Source: Aulostomus chinensis
Lineage: Eukaryota > Chordata > Actinopteri > Syngnathiformes > Aulostomidae
Reading direction: 5' to 3'
Assembly: GCA_037954235.1 (NCBI GenBank)
Contig: JBBMOA010000017.1
Coordinates: forward strand, 19,225,527-19,289,526
DNA length: 64,000 bases
Made by a program: the position numbers and the translations under genes. Positions 24,301-33,670 of the stretch are shown here, piece after piece. Positions within the stretch are counted from its first letter, which is position 1; the number at the start of each line of letters is the position of its first letter. The notes beneath the pieces are model-generated. The model saw only the letters and a list, made by a program, of their open reading frames with translations. It had not been told where the DNA came from and searched no databases.

Positions 24301-24705
24301 GAGAGATATTTGGTTAAAGTCAAAGCCAAAACGCTGTGTAAAAGAGAAATAGACTTAAAAACATTCTCAAGATGCTGTAATCACCAACACAGAAAACAAT
24401 TGTTTCATTCCATTTAAAAAATATATCCTTTCTTTACTGTGCAAAAACAAAACTCAGGCTTCTCTTCAATGTTTATAATTTATTTGTTATATGTTGTAAT
24501 CACAGAATTTAAAGTCCTGTCACCAATGTACAAAAAAAAAAAGAAAAGAAAAAATCAGGAAACCATTAAAGCATTTCGGTCATCATATACAAACTGTACC
24601 TTTCTGCCTTGGTTGTTTATTCGGTCGTGCCAACTCATCCAAGTCCTCTTGGCGAATGCTAAGTTCGCCATTCAAATCGCAACCTGCGTTTTCGATGCTC
24701 ACCAT
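21353..24705 (-). CDS. Lectin gene C: type II membrane C-type lectin receptor, subfamily I, EPN/WND
   Basis: 302 aa. Exons (minus): 24705-24600, 24293-24186, 23150-22890, 22806-22649, 22560-22430, 21497-21353; phases agree. The 35-residue cytoplasmic tail is acidic and tyrosine-free (MVSIENAGCDLNGELSIRQE). The anchor (~48-70) is SLAVLAVILLIIDISLGIH, with an Asp inside the hydrophobic stretch. The coiled-coil stalk (72-158) contains WELEHQTKRAKDYEEQIAK, closely matching gene A. The CTLD (159-302) has CKHCPPGW, YFSFSDQHLSWQNAREYC, YWMGLRDHHEEGTWRWLDG, EPN (261-263), WND (283-285) and KWICEKTPVI. Both primary calcium-site motifs are present, predicting mannose-type binding. Intron 5 (21498-22429) contains a SINE-like insertion. 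Function as an immune lectin is inferred from architecture. Confidence 0.88.
21951..22323 (+). repeat. SINE-like teleost dispersed repeat, copy 1 (in lectin gene C intron 5)
   Basis: It begins GGTGGTGCAGTGGTGCAGTG and continues GTCGCCTCACAGCAAGAAGG, TCCCACAGTCCAAAGACATC, GATGGACTGGTGACCTGTCC and GGGATAGGCTCCAGCCCCCC, ending in AAATGGATGGATGG. This block order is very common in fish genomes. The head (GTGGTTAGCACTGTCGCCTC type, with GGTTC-GAGTCCC) resembles tRNA-derived promoter boxes. The insertion is antisense to gene C. Confidence 0.85.
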
Positions 24706-26682
24706 TTTGACTGATCATCTGAGATCGCCTGCATGGGTTATTGAAGCTCCCATTGCTGAGCTCATCAACAATATCTTCATGGCAACATAATTCCGGCTAA
24801 GATGGTGGTCCCTCAGAACAGGGAAGTGAGATTTTTCTTCGTGAAAGGCAGGCTGCATCTTTTACTTTCTGCATTTAGGGAAGCGTACACTTCCCTTTCC
24901 TAAATAACTTGAGGCTAGAAACCGAGAAGAAACATAGTTCAGAGTGTGACCAAATTCAACAAAATGGTTAAACAAGTCTTTCTTTGCAAATGTCTGGCGA
25001 CACGTCGCGCTGGCACAATGAGGGTTTTCAAGTTGCTCCTCATGGCAAACCATTCCAACATGTAATCGAACCTCACTCCTGTCCGTAATTCCATTTTTGA
25101 TTTCCAGAATTCTATTTCTCTTTGTCAGAATTGTATTCTCACTCTCAGAATGGCAGACATCTGAGACGTATGCAAATGACGTTCCTGTCACCAAGAATTG
25201 TATTTCACGATACCTGAAAGTTTATTTTTCTAAAATTCAGTTATATTAGTACAAATATAAAGTCCTGGGGAGGAATCATTTTAACCTTTAATAACTGGAC
25301 TGTATGAATACGCGAGACATCAACAATCATATATTGGATATTCTGGATACCTGCAATAGAATTCTCACCAGGAAAAACTGCAATTCCAGATACTGATGAC
25401 GGTGCAATGGTAGAGCGTTTTCAGTAGCATCTACCGAATTTGATGGGAAACAAAAATTGGCCTGCTAGAGGGTCTGATGCTTCTTCATACATAGGGGGGT
25501 CCAGAACATGGAAGTATTTGAGTTGCTGTGTGCGTATGACTTATGTACTGCTTATATAATTCACTGCAGCTTGAGAAATACCAACGGTGATTCAGCAGTG
25601 GCCTCACATGAGGTTGCAAAAGCTGTAACTGGTAAACTCGCTCGTACTCTTGTCAGTGTTTTATCTGCGCCCCAGATAGCAACGTCAGGTAGACAGAGTG
25701 AGCATTACCTGCTGCTACAGGGCAACCAACAGCATCCCCGAGGGCTGGTAATTCCCTCATTCACCACCGCCAATACAGGAACTTTGCATCCGTAACCACT
25801 ACAAGTATTAGGGAGTAAAAGAAATTTCCAACATTCTTCGGAATTGTCTAATACTGTTACCACTGTTCAGAACACAGTAGCCACGTTTGTGCTGGGGTAC
25901 TGCTTGAATTAAGTTGTTTGTTTTTTAGTTTTTTAGGGAAACTTGCAAGATTTCATGCTTAAGGCAGAGGCGATACAGGCCTATCGCCATGGGTGCCACA
26001 TTGTCTAGGGGGCACCGGGAAAATGAATAAAATTTGTCCTAATTTATTAATTCTTTTATATGTTACTTTGTTTGTTAAGTCATTTTAATATATAAAAATA
26101 TACATTTTGGTCATTGTGGTCCCTGATGTTTGTTGGGGGGGGGGGGGGGGGGCACCAAATCCCAATCCCAATCTGGCCTAGGGCACCAAAATGGCTGGGG
26201 CCGGCCCTGCAAAAAGTCAATGTTATTCTCCCATGTGTTTTTTTTTATTCAATTATTGCTGAAAGAAGAAGCTCTTTGCCAAACTAACAAGAAACTAACA
26301 TGTTTTGCTCAGCAAGATAATCATCACAACACCATAGGGATTTTTAAATTATAACTGCGAATGCTAACGTGCTGTTACTGGACAGCACCGTGGAAGCTTA
26401 ACCTCACGACTTCAAAGCTTTGCACTGCACTGCACTTTCTTCTGTGTCCCATGTGACGGTGCGTTTAATGTCCTCAGCAACTTTAGTTTATCAGTTTAAT
26501 ATCGGCAAATAACAGGGGGTCTATCAGTCAGGTTCTAACAGAATGTTTATGTTGTATTTATATACCTGACATATTATCAAAATGACAAAAGTAAAAATGT
26601 CCACAAACACGAGACATTTCCTGGAAGAGTTTTATTCATCTTCAAAAACAGAGGTTAAACTTGTCTTCATGTGCACAAGGAT
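24706..26682. other. Spacer between lectin genes D and C
   Basis: It contains gene C upstream sequence, mostly unique AT-rich DNA, and the repeat at 25960-26215. No lectin exon, other coding exon or RNA gene was recognised. Confidence 0.5.
25960..26215. repeat. Possible dispersed repeat with an internal G20 run
   Basis: The blocks GCCACATTGTCTAGGGGGCA and CTGGCCTAGGGCACCAAAAT, GGCTGGGGCCGGCCCTG flank a long G homopolymer (about 26133-26152). They look like a common fish repeat with GGGCAC motifs at both ends. It lies upstream of lectin gene C. Confidence 0.45.
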
Positions 26683-28671
26683 CTAGTTTGACGCTTTTTC
26701 ACATATCCAGTGTAAGTTTTTCCTGTTGCACCTTCCATCATAACGGGTTTTCCAAGGATTATATCTGCTCGACACGGCAACGCCACAGTGTTCAGACTGT
26801 CCGCCGTTGTTAGGTTCCCCTTCCATCCAGTACCTTTGGAAAATCAAAAAATATAGACAGGTATACTTTTAGTCAATGACGTAGCATCAATTATCATGAA
26901 AGCGACCTTTATACAGCGAGGAGGTTCTGCAGCTCGCACCTTTGCTCCGTCTCTGTGACGTTATTAATCCAAACCCAATGCCCTTCAGTCTCAATGTCGG
27001 TGACGCCGAGCCAGAATCCATCATCCCAGGTGTTGTGAGACGTTTTCATACCATCAATAATACCACTCACGAATTTCTGTGGAAAAACACAAAGAATTAA
27101 GATGAAGGAAAATAAAATGTCAAATTCAAATGTATTCATTTGAACTTTTCTCTTTTTTTTTCTCTTTTTTTTTTTGTCTGCCCACCTGCTCCTCCGGGTT
27201 ATTGACCACAATCAGATCGGCTCCGCGATGGATGCAGTCGTCCCTGCTTTCTTGCCAGTGCCTCTTATCATTTGGGGACTCGTTGTACGAAAAGAAATAG
27301 CAGGAGGAGTTAAGAAGTTTCCATCCAGGGGGGCATTTGCCACATGTCCCCTCTAGGGAGGAGGGAGTTCATGGTCACATCAAATGTTTTCCAGTATTTT
27401 AAAATGAAATCAAATGTGTTTAAACTGTAATATCTCACCCAGAAGGGACATGTTAGTCTGCAGGTTTGTCTTCTCCATGCGCAGAGCCTCCATCTTTTTC
27501 TGCTGATCGTTATTGAGGGTCCTCTTTTCCTCAATCTGCTGCTTTAGTTGCTCATGGTTCTTGATGGCTGTCTGTAATGCCATCTTGGCCTCCTCTTCGT
27601 CCTTCACCGCTTGGCTGTAGTTGCCATGGAGATAATTCAGCTCATCGATGAGCTCTGCTGTAACCGAGTGGGAAAGCTGGAGAAAAACCTGTCTGACATT
27701 GGCACCTGACAAACGAGGACGAGAGCTGGGTTGAAGAAAAACGCAGACACTTGAGTGCACCTGTTAAACTTCAGAGATAAGATTTTTTTTCCCCCACTGA
27801 TTTACATACAACCCAAGACATAAATTCCAGATAGCAGACGATTCAATTTGCTACACGACCTGAAATCCTCCTTAAAACCTCAAATGTTCCAAAATGTGTT
27901 CAAATGCGTGCACTTTATTAGTCAGAGAGCCGTGTATGGATATTTGGAAATGATGGGGATGGCAGTGAGCGTAGTTTGAGGCTTTCTGTTGCTTGCTCAA
28001 ATAAGGGAACTGAAAGTTTATCCCAATGTGAACTTTCATACTCACAGTTACTTCCAATAGCAATGGCAGCTATTAGCAGAATAACATTCAGCAATCCAAG
28101 ACACAGAAGAATCAGCCGATTAGGTCCCTCCACAACTGTGAAATTGATATTTCAGATTAAACAGGCAGTTGCACCAATATGCAACAACAATATATTCCTG
28201 TAAAGCTATCTTGGATTATGGATGTGTGTTATTTACTTCAATGTATATCGAGAATTGGAATTAACAACGGTTTACACTTCAAACCCAAACATCCACAACA
28301 TCTGATGTCTTTTCATATTGTACCAGCATTAAAAAAAAAAAAATCAAATTACCTCAGTAAAATGAGTAAAAATCAATTTAAAAAAATTAACTGATACAAG
28401 CGAAAACAAAGTGAAAACCAATGTGGTAAATCAAGAATATTATCTAGTAGTATTTGGCATGGCAAAAGGTTCTTTTTTTAACTGTGAGGAGTAAAAAAAA
28501 AAAAAAAAGCAGTGAAGGAAACAGAAAATGATTTCAAAGTGGTACTGTACCTTTTCCAAACTTTTCATAGCGAGAACAGGAGTTGCTGTCATTGCTGAAA
28601 AAAACTTGAGATAAATTTGGAGTGAACGATATTCTCTGCCAGTAATCTGTCAATCTCGATGGATTCGCCAT
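26683..28671 (-). CDS. Lectin gene D: type II membrane C-type lectin receptor, subfamily II, EPN but no WND
   Basis: 310 aa. Exons (minus): 28671-28551, 28135-28046, 27705-27439, 27352-27186, 27076-26940, 26833-26683; phases agree. The start at 28671 was chosen because it has an excellent context (GCGGCCATGG) and a TATAATA about 36 bp upstream (28707-28713, minus). An in-frame ATG at 28761 is weaker. The cytoplasmic tail (40 aa) carries YEKF and LTDYWQRI. The anchor is LILLCLGLLNVILLIAAIAI. The coiled-coil stalk includes LKQQIEEKRTLNNDQQKKME. The CTLD has CGKCPPGWKLLNSSCYFFSY, GFWLGVTDIETEGHWVWINN, EPN (267-269) and HWICE. WND is replaced by T290-R-Y-D-G, so the second calcium-site motif is altered. 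This is the most compact gene of the cluster (2.0 kb). Confidence 0.87.
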
Positions 28672-29650
28672 GGCCGCAGTGCTGGAACTGCCCACTGATC
28701 TGCCTCTATTATAGCCACTCTGACACGATGCTTTGATGTCCACCCCTACATTCATTTTCATGAATCATATGCTGAAGCTGTTTTCACAACTTCTGGCATG
28801 CTTATGAAACTACATATTAGTTCATTCATATGTTTTGCATTGACGTGTTAAAAACAAAACAAAACTTTTTCTCAGTCATGCCTTCATTTAGCACACGCTC
28901 TCATTATGTTCTTGCAATAACACACCCTGCAGTGAATATATGAATACTTTTTTGTTACCTGTCAGTTTAGTTATTTTTGAGATTTAAATGATTTTACACT
29001 CTGATCGATGTTTGGAACCTTTTCTATGTAATCATTTCTGTAAAAAAGTTGAACCTCTGTTTTTTTTCGTGAACTGAAGTGTGCGTTTTTGCCCAAAATC
29101 CTGTTACGCAAGTTTTCTTGTGCCCTCCATCTGGAAGTGCCATGACACTGGTTCATGTATTTCTGCTGATGTGAAGTTTTCACCACATATGTTGTTTTAC
29201 ACAATTTCTTTGCTGTCAGGTTTTGTGTAACAAAACATTTAAAAACAAAAAAAACAACAACAACAAAAAAAACCACTCTACTGGATAAATTTTCAATTGG
29301 AGTTTCAAGTTTCTCTTCCCCTTTCATCCACAGACATGTGAGTGGCGCTTTTGCATCGTGTCCTAGAGCTCAGTTGTGGCGTAATCTTCTTGTGTATTTA
29401 CTTGTACTGCTAAAGTAAGATATGTCCTGCATATTATCTTGACAATCTTGGTTTATCGTGCATTGCTCCATCGCAACCAAAGAATGAAATCATGGCGTCT
29501 GTATTACTGATACATATCATTTATATTCAGCGACTGAGGGAACCGTTTCAAAACTTCACTCGGCATTCAAGGGCATGTGGTTTTGGTTAAGGTTAGGGTT
29601 AGGGTTAGCCCCTATGAGTGAGTGTCAATTTAATGTTCTAACAAGGATAG

Positions 29651-29709
<59 letters not shown>

Positions 29710-30289
29710 TTTCTATTCATGTGTGAACCACCCCTTGACAAAACACCCAACATTTAGACTTGTGGGGACATCTAGACTGGTCCTCAACAGGGCTGTTTGA
29801 GGGGCAGGACTTGGTCTTAGGGTTAGAATTAGATCAGGATCAGGTATTCGGTTGTGATGGTGAAGGTTGGAGGAAGGAGCTTGGGGATGCATTATATCAA
29901 TGAAAAGTCCTCATAAAGATAGAAGTATAAGTGTGTTTACCTCTAAGGCTGTCAAGCATGTTTCTATTAATTATTTTTTGCTGACTGCGACGTCACGTTC
30001 ACACCCTGAACACGACACCCTGATGATTTTTTTTTCACTGTGTACAAATTCAACTTTGAGAAAGTCGGCGCAGGGGAAGCTTCAGGCTCACCCTGATCTT
30101 CGGTGCCCCCTTGAGGGCGATCGGAACCCCAGGTTGGCTAAAACAAATCAAGACAGGGTTCGGTGTTCTCGTTTGAATTTTATCAGGAGCAGGTAAGCAT
30201 GTAAAAAAAAAAACTTAGCTGCGAAGGCTAACTGGACATTTGTCTGTGATGGCTTGATAAATCCAGCCTTGATGTAGACTGGAGTGGAC
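28672..30289. other. Spacer between lectin genes E and D
   Basis: It contains gene D upstream sequence, AT-rich DNA and the third copy of the GAGGAC repeat (29652-29935). No exon was recognised; the 28971-29327 minus frame has no protein character. Confidence 0.5.
29652..29935. repeat. GT-flanked GAGGAC dispersed repeat, copy 3
   Basis: (GT)n at 29652-29708 is followed by ACTTGTGGGGACATCTAGAC, TGGTCCTCAACAGGGCTGTT, a GGTTAGAATTAG block, TATATCAATGAAAAGTCCTC and ATAAAGATAGAAGTATAAG. The block order matches copy 2 at 20843-21183 but is more diverged. Confidence 0.7.
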
Positions 30290-32383
30290 TCACAGCTCAA
30301 TAGGTTGTGATTCACACAACCAGTGCCTGAAGGATTGGCAGTTTACATCAAACCACGACTGCCTGGGGTTGTAATTTTGAGTCATTGCCACACAGTCTTC
30401 CCCCATTGATCCGTAGTTGTTGGGCTCGTTTTCTATCCAGTACCTGAAGCGAGATTTAAGTAGCATGTTTTATTCTTTGCTGGTATTTATTTCATGGAAA
30501 GTCAGAGCGGTTCAAGCAGAAGTCACAAACAGAGCATTGAAAAATATTTTCCTTTGTATGCTACACTTAAGCTGACGTGCAGTTTATCTCATTCAGATAT
30601 TAGTGAAGACAGCAACACTGTGGAAGCCTACCCATCTTCCCGCTGGGTCATGCTATTCACCCACACCCAAGTACCCTCTGTTTGGATATCCGTAAGGCCG
30701 ATCCAGATCCCCCCTGTCCTGCTCAACCATGGCTGAAAAGTTGGATTCTGTTTTGGTAGGTACTCAAAAAGATTTACCTGGAGAAACAGAAGTGAAATTA
30801 CATCAGTTACCAAGAGATTGACCTACTCTACACGGACAAAAAAAAAAAAAAAGAGGAAGTGGCTGAACTACTAAATGGGTCTAAATGACTGGATTTCATT
30901 TCCAAGGCTGTGATGGTTCCCTCACCCCCTGTTGTTAGAACACGGACTCACCTGTTCCTCCCAGGTGTCAATCACAGCCAGGTCAGCCCCACGGCTGATG
31001 CAGTCCGCTCTGCTGTTCGACCAGCTCTTTTGGGCTGATTTGCCATGGAAGTAGCAAGATGTGTTTAGTAAAAACCACTCATGGAGGCATCGTCCGCAAC
31101 TGTCCTCTGTAAAAAAAACAGTAAGAAAACATTTTGGGATGGAGCCAGGGTCGGGTTTAAGGTATCATTTCTAAATGAAAAGCAAATAAATGCACCGGCT
31201 TCTCACTTATATCCAATGAGTCAGAATGGAGTGTCGCTTTCTCCATTAGCAGAGTTTCGATCTCCCTCTGAAGCCTGTCACTCAGGGTCTTGCTCTGCTC
31301 CAACTGCAGTTTGAGTTCCTGGTGACTGCTGAGTTGTTTCTCCAATGTTTGCAGGAGCTCCTTTTGAGCTATAACGGCTTCATTGTGCATTATCTGCAAG
31401 TGTTTCACCTCCATTATGAGCTCTTGTGCTTTTATTTCAGGGGGAGTGTACTCCTTGCTGACTTTGCCACCTGTGATTAGCGCAGATAGGTAGTCATTTA
31501 TGGTTCACATTATCTCATAGGTGATAATTGAGACCCCTCTTACCCCTGTGCATGCATTACAGAGCCCATAGAGAGTGGCTTACAGCTAGTTAGCTTAGCA
31601 CAACGAATTGTAGAGGGAGGAAATGATCTTAAGTAGGTACCTCTGTTAAAAGTCATAAAATACACGTTTCTTCATTAGATTTGTGAATAAAAAATTGTTA
31701 TCAAATACAAATTAAAAAATCTGAGACATTGTAATGTTATCAGATACATACCCGGAACTACTTTCCTAAATGGGCGCAGTGATTTCACTCAGTGCCCTCG
31801 GCCAACAAAAGATTTGTTGGCAACTACAAGAGCAACGTCAGAGAGGATTAGGGGGATTGATTAGGATGACATTTGACCAAGCTATGCGAACACTTTCCAT
31901 CCACTACCTTTCATTGTGCTAAGCTAACTAGCAGTCACCCAGTGTCTGTGGGTATCAGCTCTGGGGATGATGCTAATTTCCCAAACAGTTGTCATTTTCC
32001 AACTGTATTTTACCATTTAACGTGATGCGAATTTATTTTTAGCACATTACATGTTCACATTTACACAGTATTACCAAACTGACTGTAAACAAGCGAGGAA
32101 GCGATAACTGCACCCTCGTTGAGTCACTTGTACTCACAGTAAATCCCTACCACCACTGCAGCTAGCACCAGAACTGTGTTGAGCAGTCCTAGACATGCAG
32201 TCACCAGCGGATGTAGTGGAAAACGTCTGGCCCCAACTCTGACTGTGCACGTAGAGCCTGAACGAACAAACACTTTGAGTTGAAGGAGGACAAAAGCAGA
32301 AAAAGCTTCATCAAAAGCTTACCTTTATTTTGAGTGTTCTTGTGCAAAGAGTTCTTTCTGTTGACATCATCATTTGAAACCAT
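30290..32383 (-). CDS. Lectin gene E: type II membrane C-type lectin receptor, subfamily II, EPN/WFD
   Basis: 299 aa. Exons (minus): 32383-32323, 32257-32138, 31470-31207, 31106-30952, 30777-30632, 30443-30290; phases agree. The cytoplasmic tail is short and tyrosine-free (MVSNDDVNRKNSLHKNTQNK). The anchor (~42-59) is TACLGLLNTVLVLAAVVVGI. The coiled-coil stalk includes ELKLQLEQSKTLSDRLQREI. The CTLD has CGRCLHEWFLLNTSCYFHG, GIWIGLTDIQTEGTWVWVNS, EPN (255-257), HWLCE. WND is W279-F-D, a one-residue change. The domain start has HEW where relatives have PGW. In the coding frame an upstream extension exists, but no ATG precedes 32383 before the frame closes. E is the first gene of the array and lies next to NEK9, facing away from it. 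Confidence 0.87.
31583..31980. repeat. Two fragments of a TTAGCTTAGC repeat in opposite orientation (lectin gene E intron 2)
   Basis: At 31587 the plus strand reads CTAGTTAGCTTAGCACAA. At 31915 the reverse arrangement TTGTGCTAAGCTAACTAGCA occurs. Similar fragments occur at about 35860 and 51210. This is a known-looking fish repeat core. Confidence 0.6.
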
Positions 32384-32475
32384 GTCTGGATTTGGATACT
32401 TCACTCTCTGCTTTTCCCCAGAAATCACACTAACATGTTACAAATAAGTTAACTGCTCTGTCAACATTGCATAAT

Positions 32476-32521
<46 letters not shown>

Positions 32522-33670
32522 CATTGCCACCAACTGTCTCTCTCTTCAAGGTGAAAATATCCCACTGTTTGGGATCGTTTTAGTTTATATTGTTATCAAA
32601 GCCTGCTGATGGCCTGAACAGAGTGAATAATTAAATTAATATCACACCTGACACTCACAGTGATTCACAAATTTCTGTTTTGGTCAGTTTTGAACAGGCA
32701 GCCACTGGGTCGCAAGTGAAAGAATAAAAATCTCCAATTTCGCAGTAAAACTTATATTTATGACTCTCTCTCTATTTATGATGGACATAATACCAGAAAA
32801 TATTTACAAACTTAAAATATGTTTCACTTGATTAACCAAAAAAAAGCCCATTCATATAATGGATAAGCAGTATAGAAAATTGATGGATGGATGGACATGA
32901 ATGTATTGTTTATAAGTGTACTCTTAGAAAAACAAAATAATGTATATTGTACGACACAGTAATTTTATCCAAATTATTTCTTCTGTATATCACTTTTTTT
33001 TTCTTGGAATAGAATAGAGTAGACGAGAGTAGAATAGAACAAAATAGAATAGAAAAGAAAGCGAGGGACGTCTTCTATTTTGACAATTTCCGGGCTTCGG
33101 AGCAGGAAGTGATGGTCGAGATGTGTTGTTGCCTTTCACTGTGGGACAGTTCTAACTTTAACAAGTGTTAGCTTGTGTTTTTATTAGCAGAGTCGCTCCA
33201 CCTCGTGAATCTTGTAAAATGTCCCGGAGCAGTAAACGACGACTAAAACAAGCGAGACTGAAGTTTCATGCTAGCCACGTTAAGCCTAGCAAACCGGACG
33301 GTACCGGAAATGCATTCTTTTCACCTTCACAATAAAACGCACCAAAGTCAGGTCGATCATAGGGATTTTATTTTGAAAGTTTAAAAATTGGCAAAACATA
33401 TTTTTGTTTTCTCATGCTTGACATTGCTGTAACTACTAAACGTGCAATTTTTTTTTTTTTTTTTTTGCTACGTTGGAGTTTTGCTAGCGTTGAGTGTTAT
33501 TAGCTGGGTTTCATGTAACTGGTTGTACTCGAACTTGAGCCCGTTTGTTTGTGGTTAACATGTTAGACGTGCGCAGTGTTTAGTGGGAGACTTTCAGAAA
33601 GAGTTGTCGGTAGGCCTGTTTGGGTTATTTCCATCACTGCCGCTAGTGGCTAACAAGTCCCTAAACAGAC
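32384..33670. other. Divergent interval between lectin gene E and NEK9
   Basis: The genes face away from each other. The interval holds a (GT)n run (about 32479-32514), a GAATAGA-rich stretch near 33010-33060 and probably the NEK9 promoter and 5' leader right of about 33080. It also has a 38-codon open frame at 33219-33335 that ends at TAA inside an AATAAA (see findings). Confidence 0.55.

Noticed and set aside
24862..25194. 110-aa minus-strand frame upstream of lectin gene C
   Set aside because: No recognisable domain or splice context; composition is like random DNA.
28672..28761. Upstream ATG (28761) extending lectin gene D by 30 residues
   Set aside because: Poor start context, and a TATAATA lies between it and the strong GCGGCCATGG start, suggesting that the extension is promoter.
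32384..32428. Upstream extension of lectin gene E to 32428
   Set aside because: The first codon there is GTG, not ATG; the first ATG in frame is at 32383.
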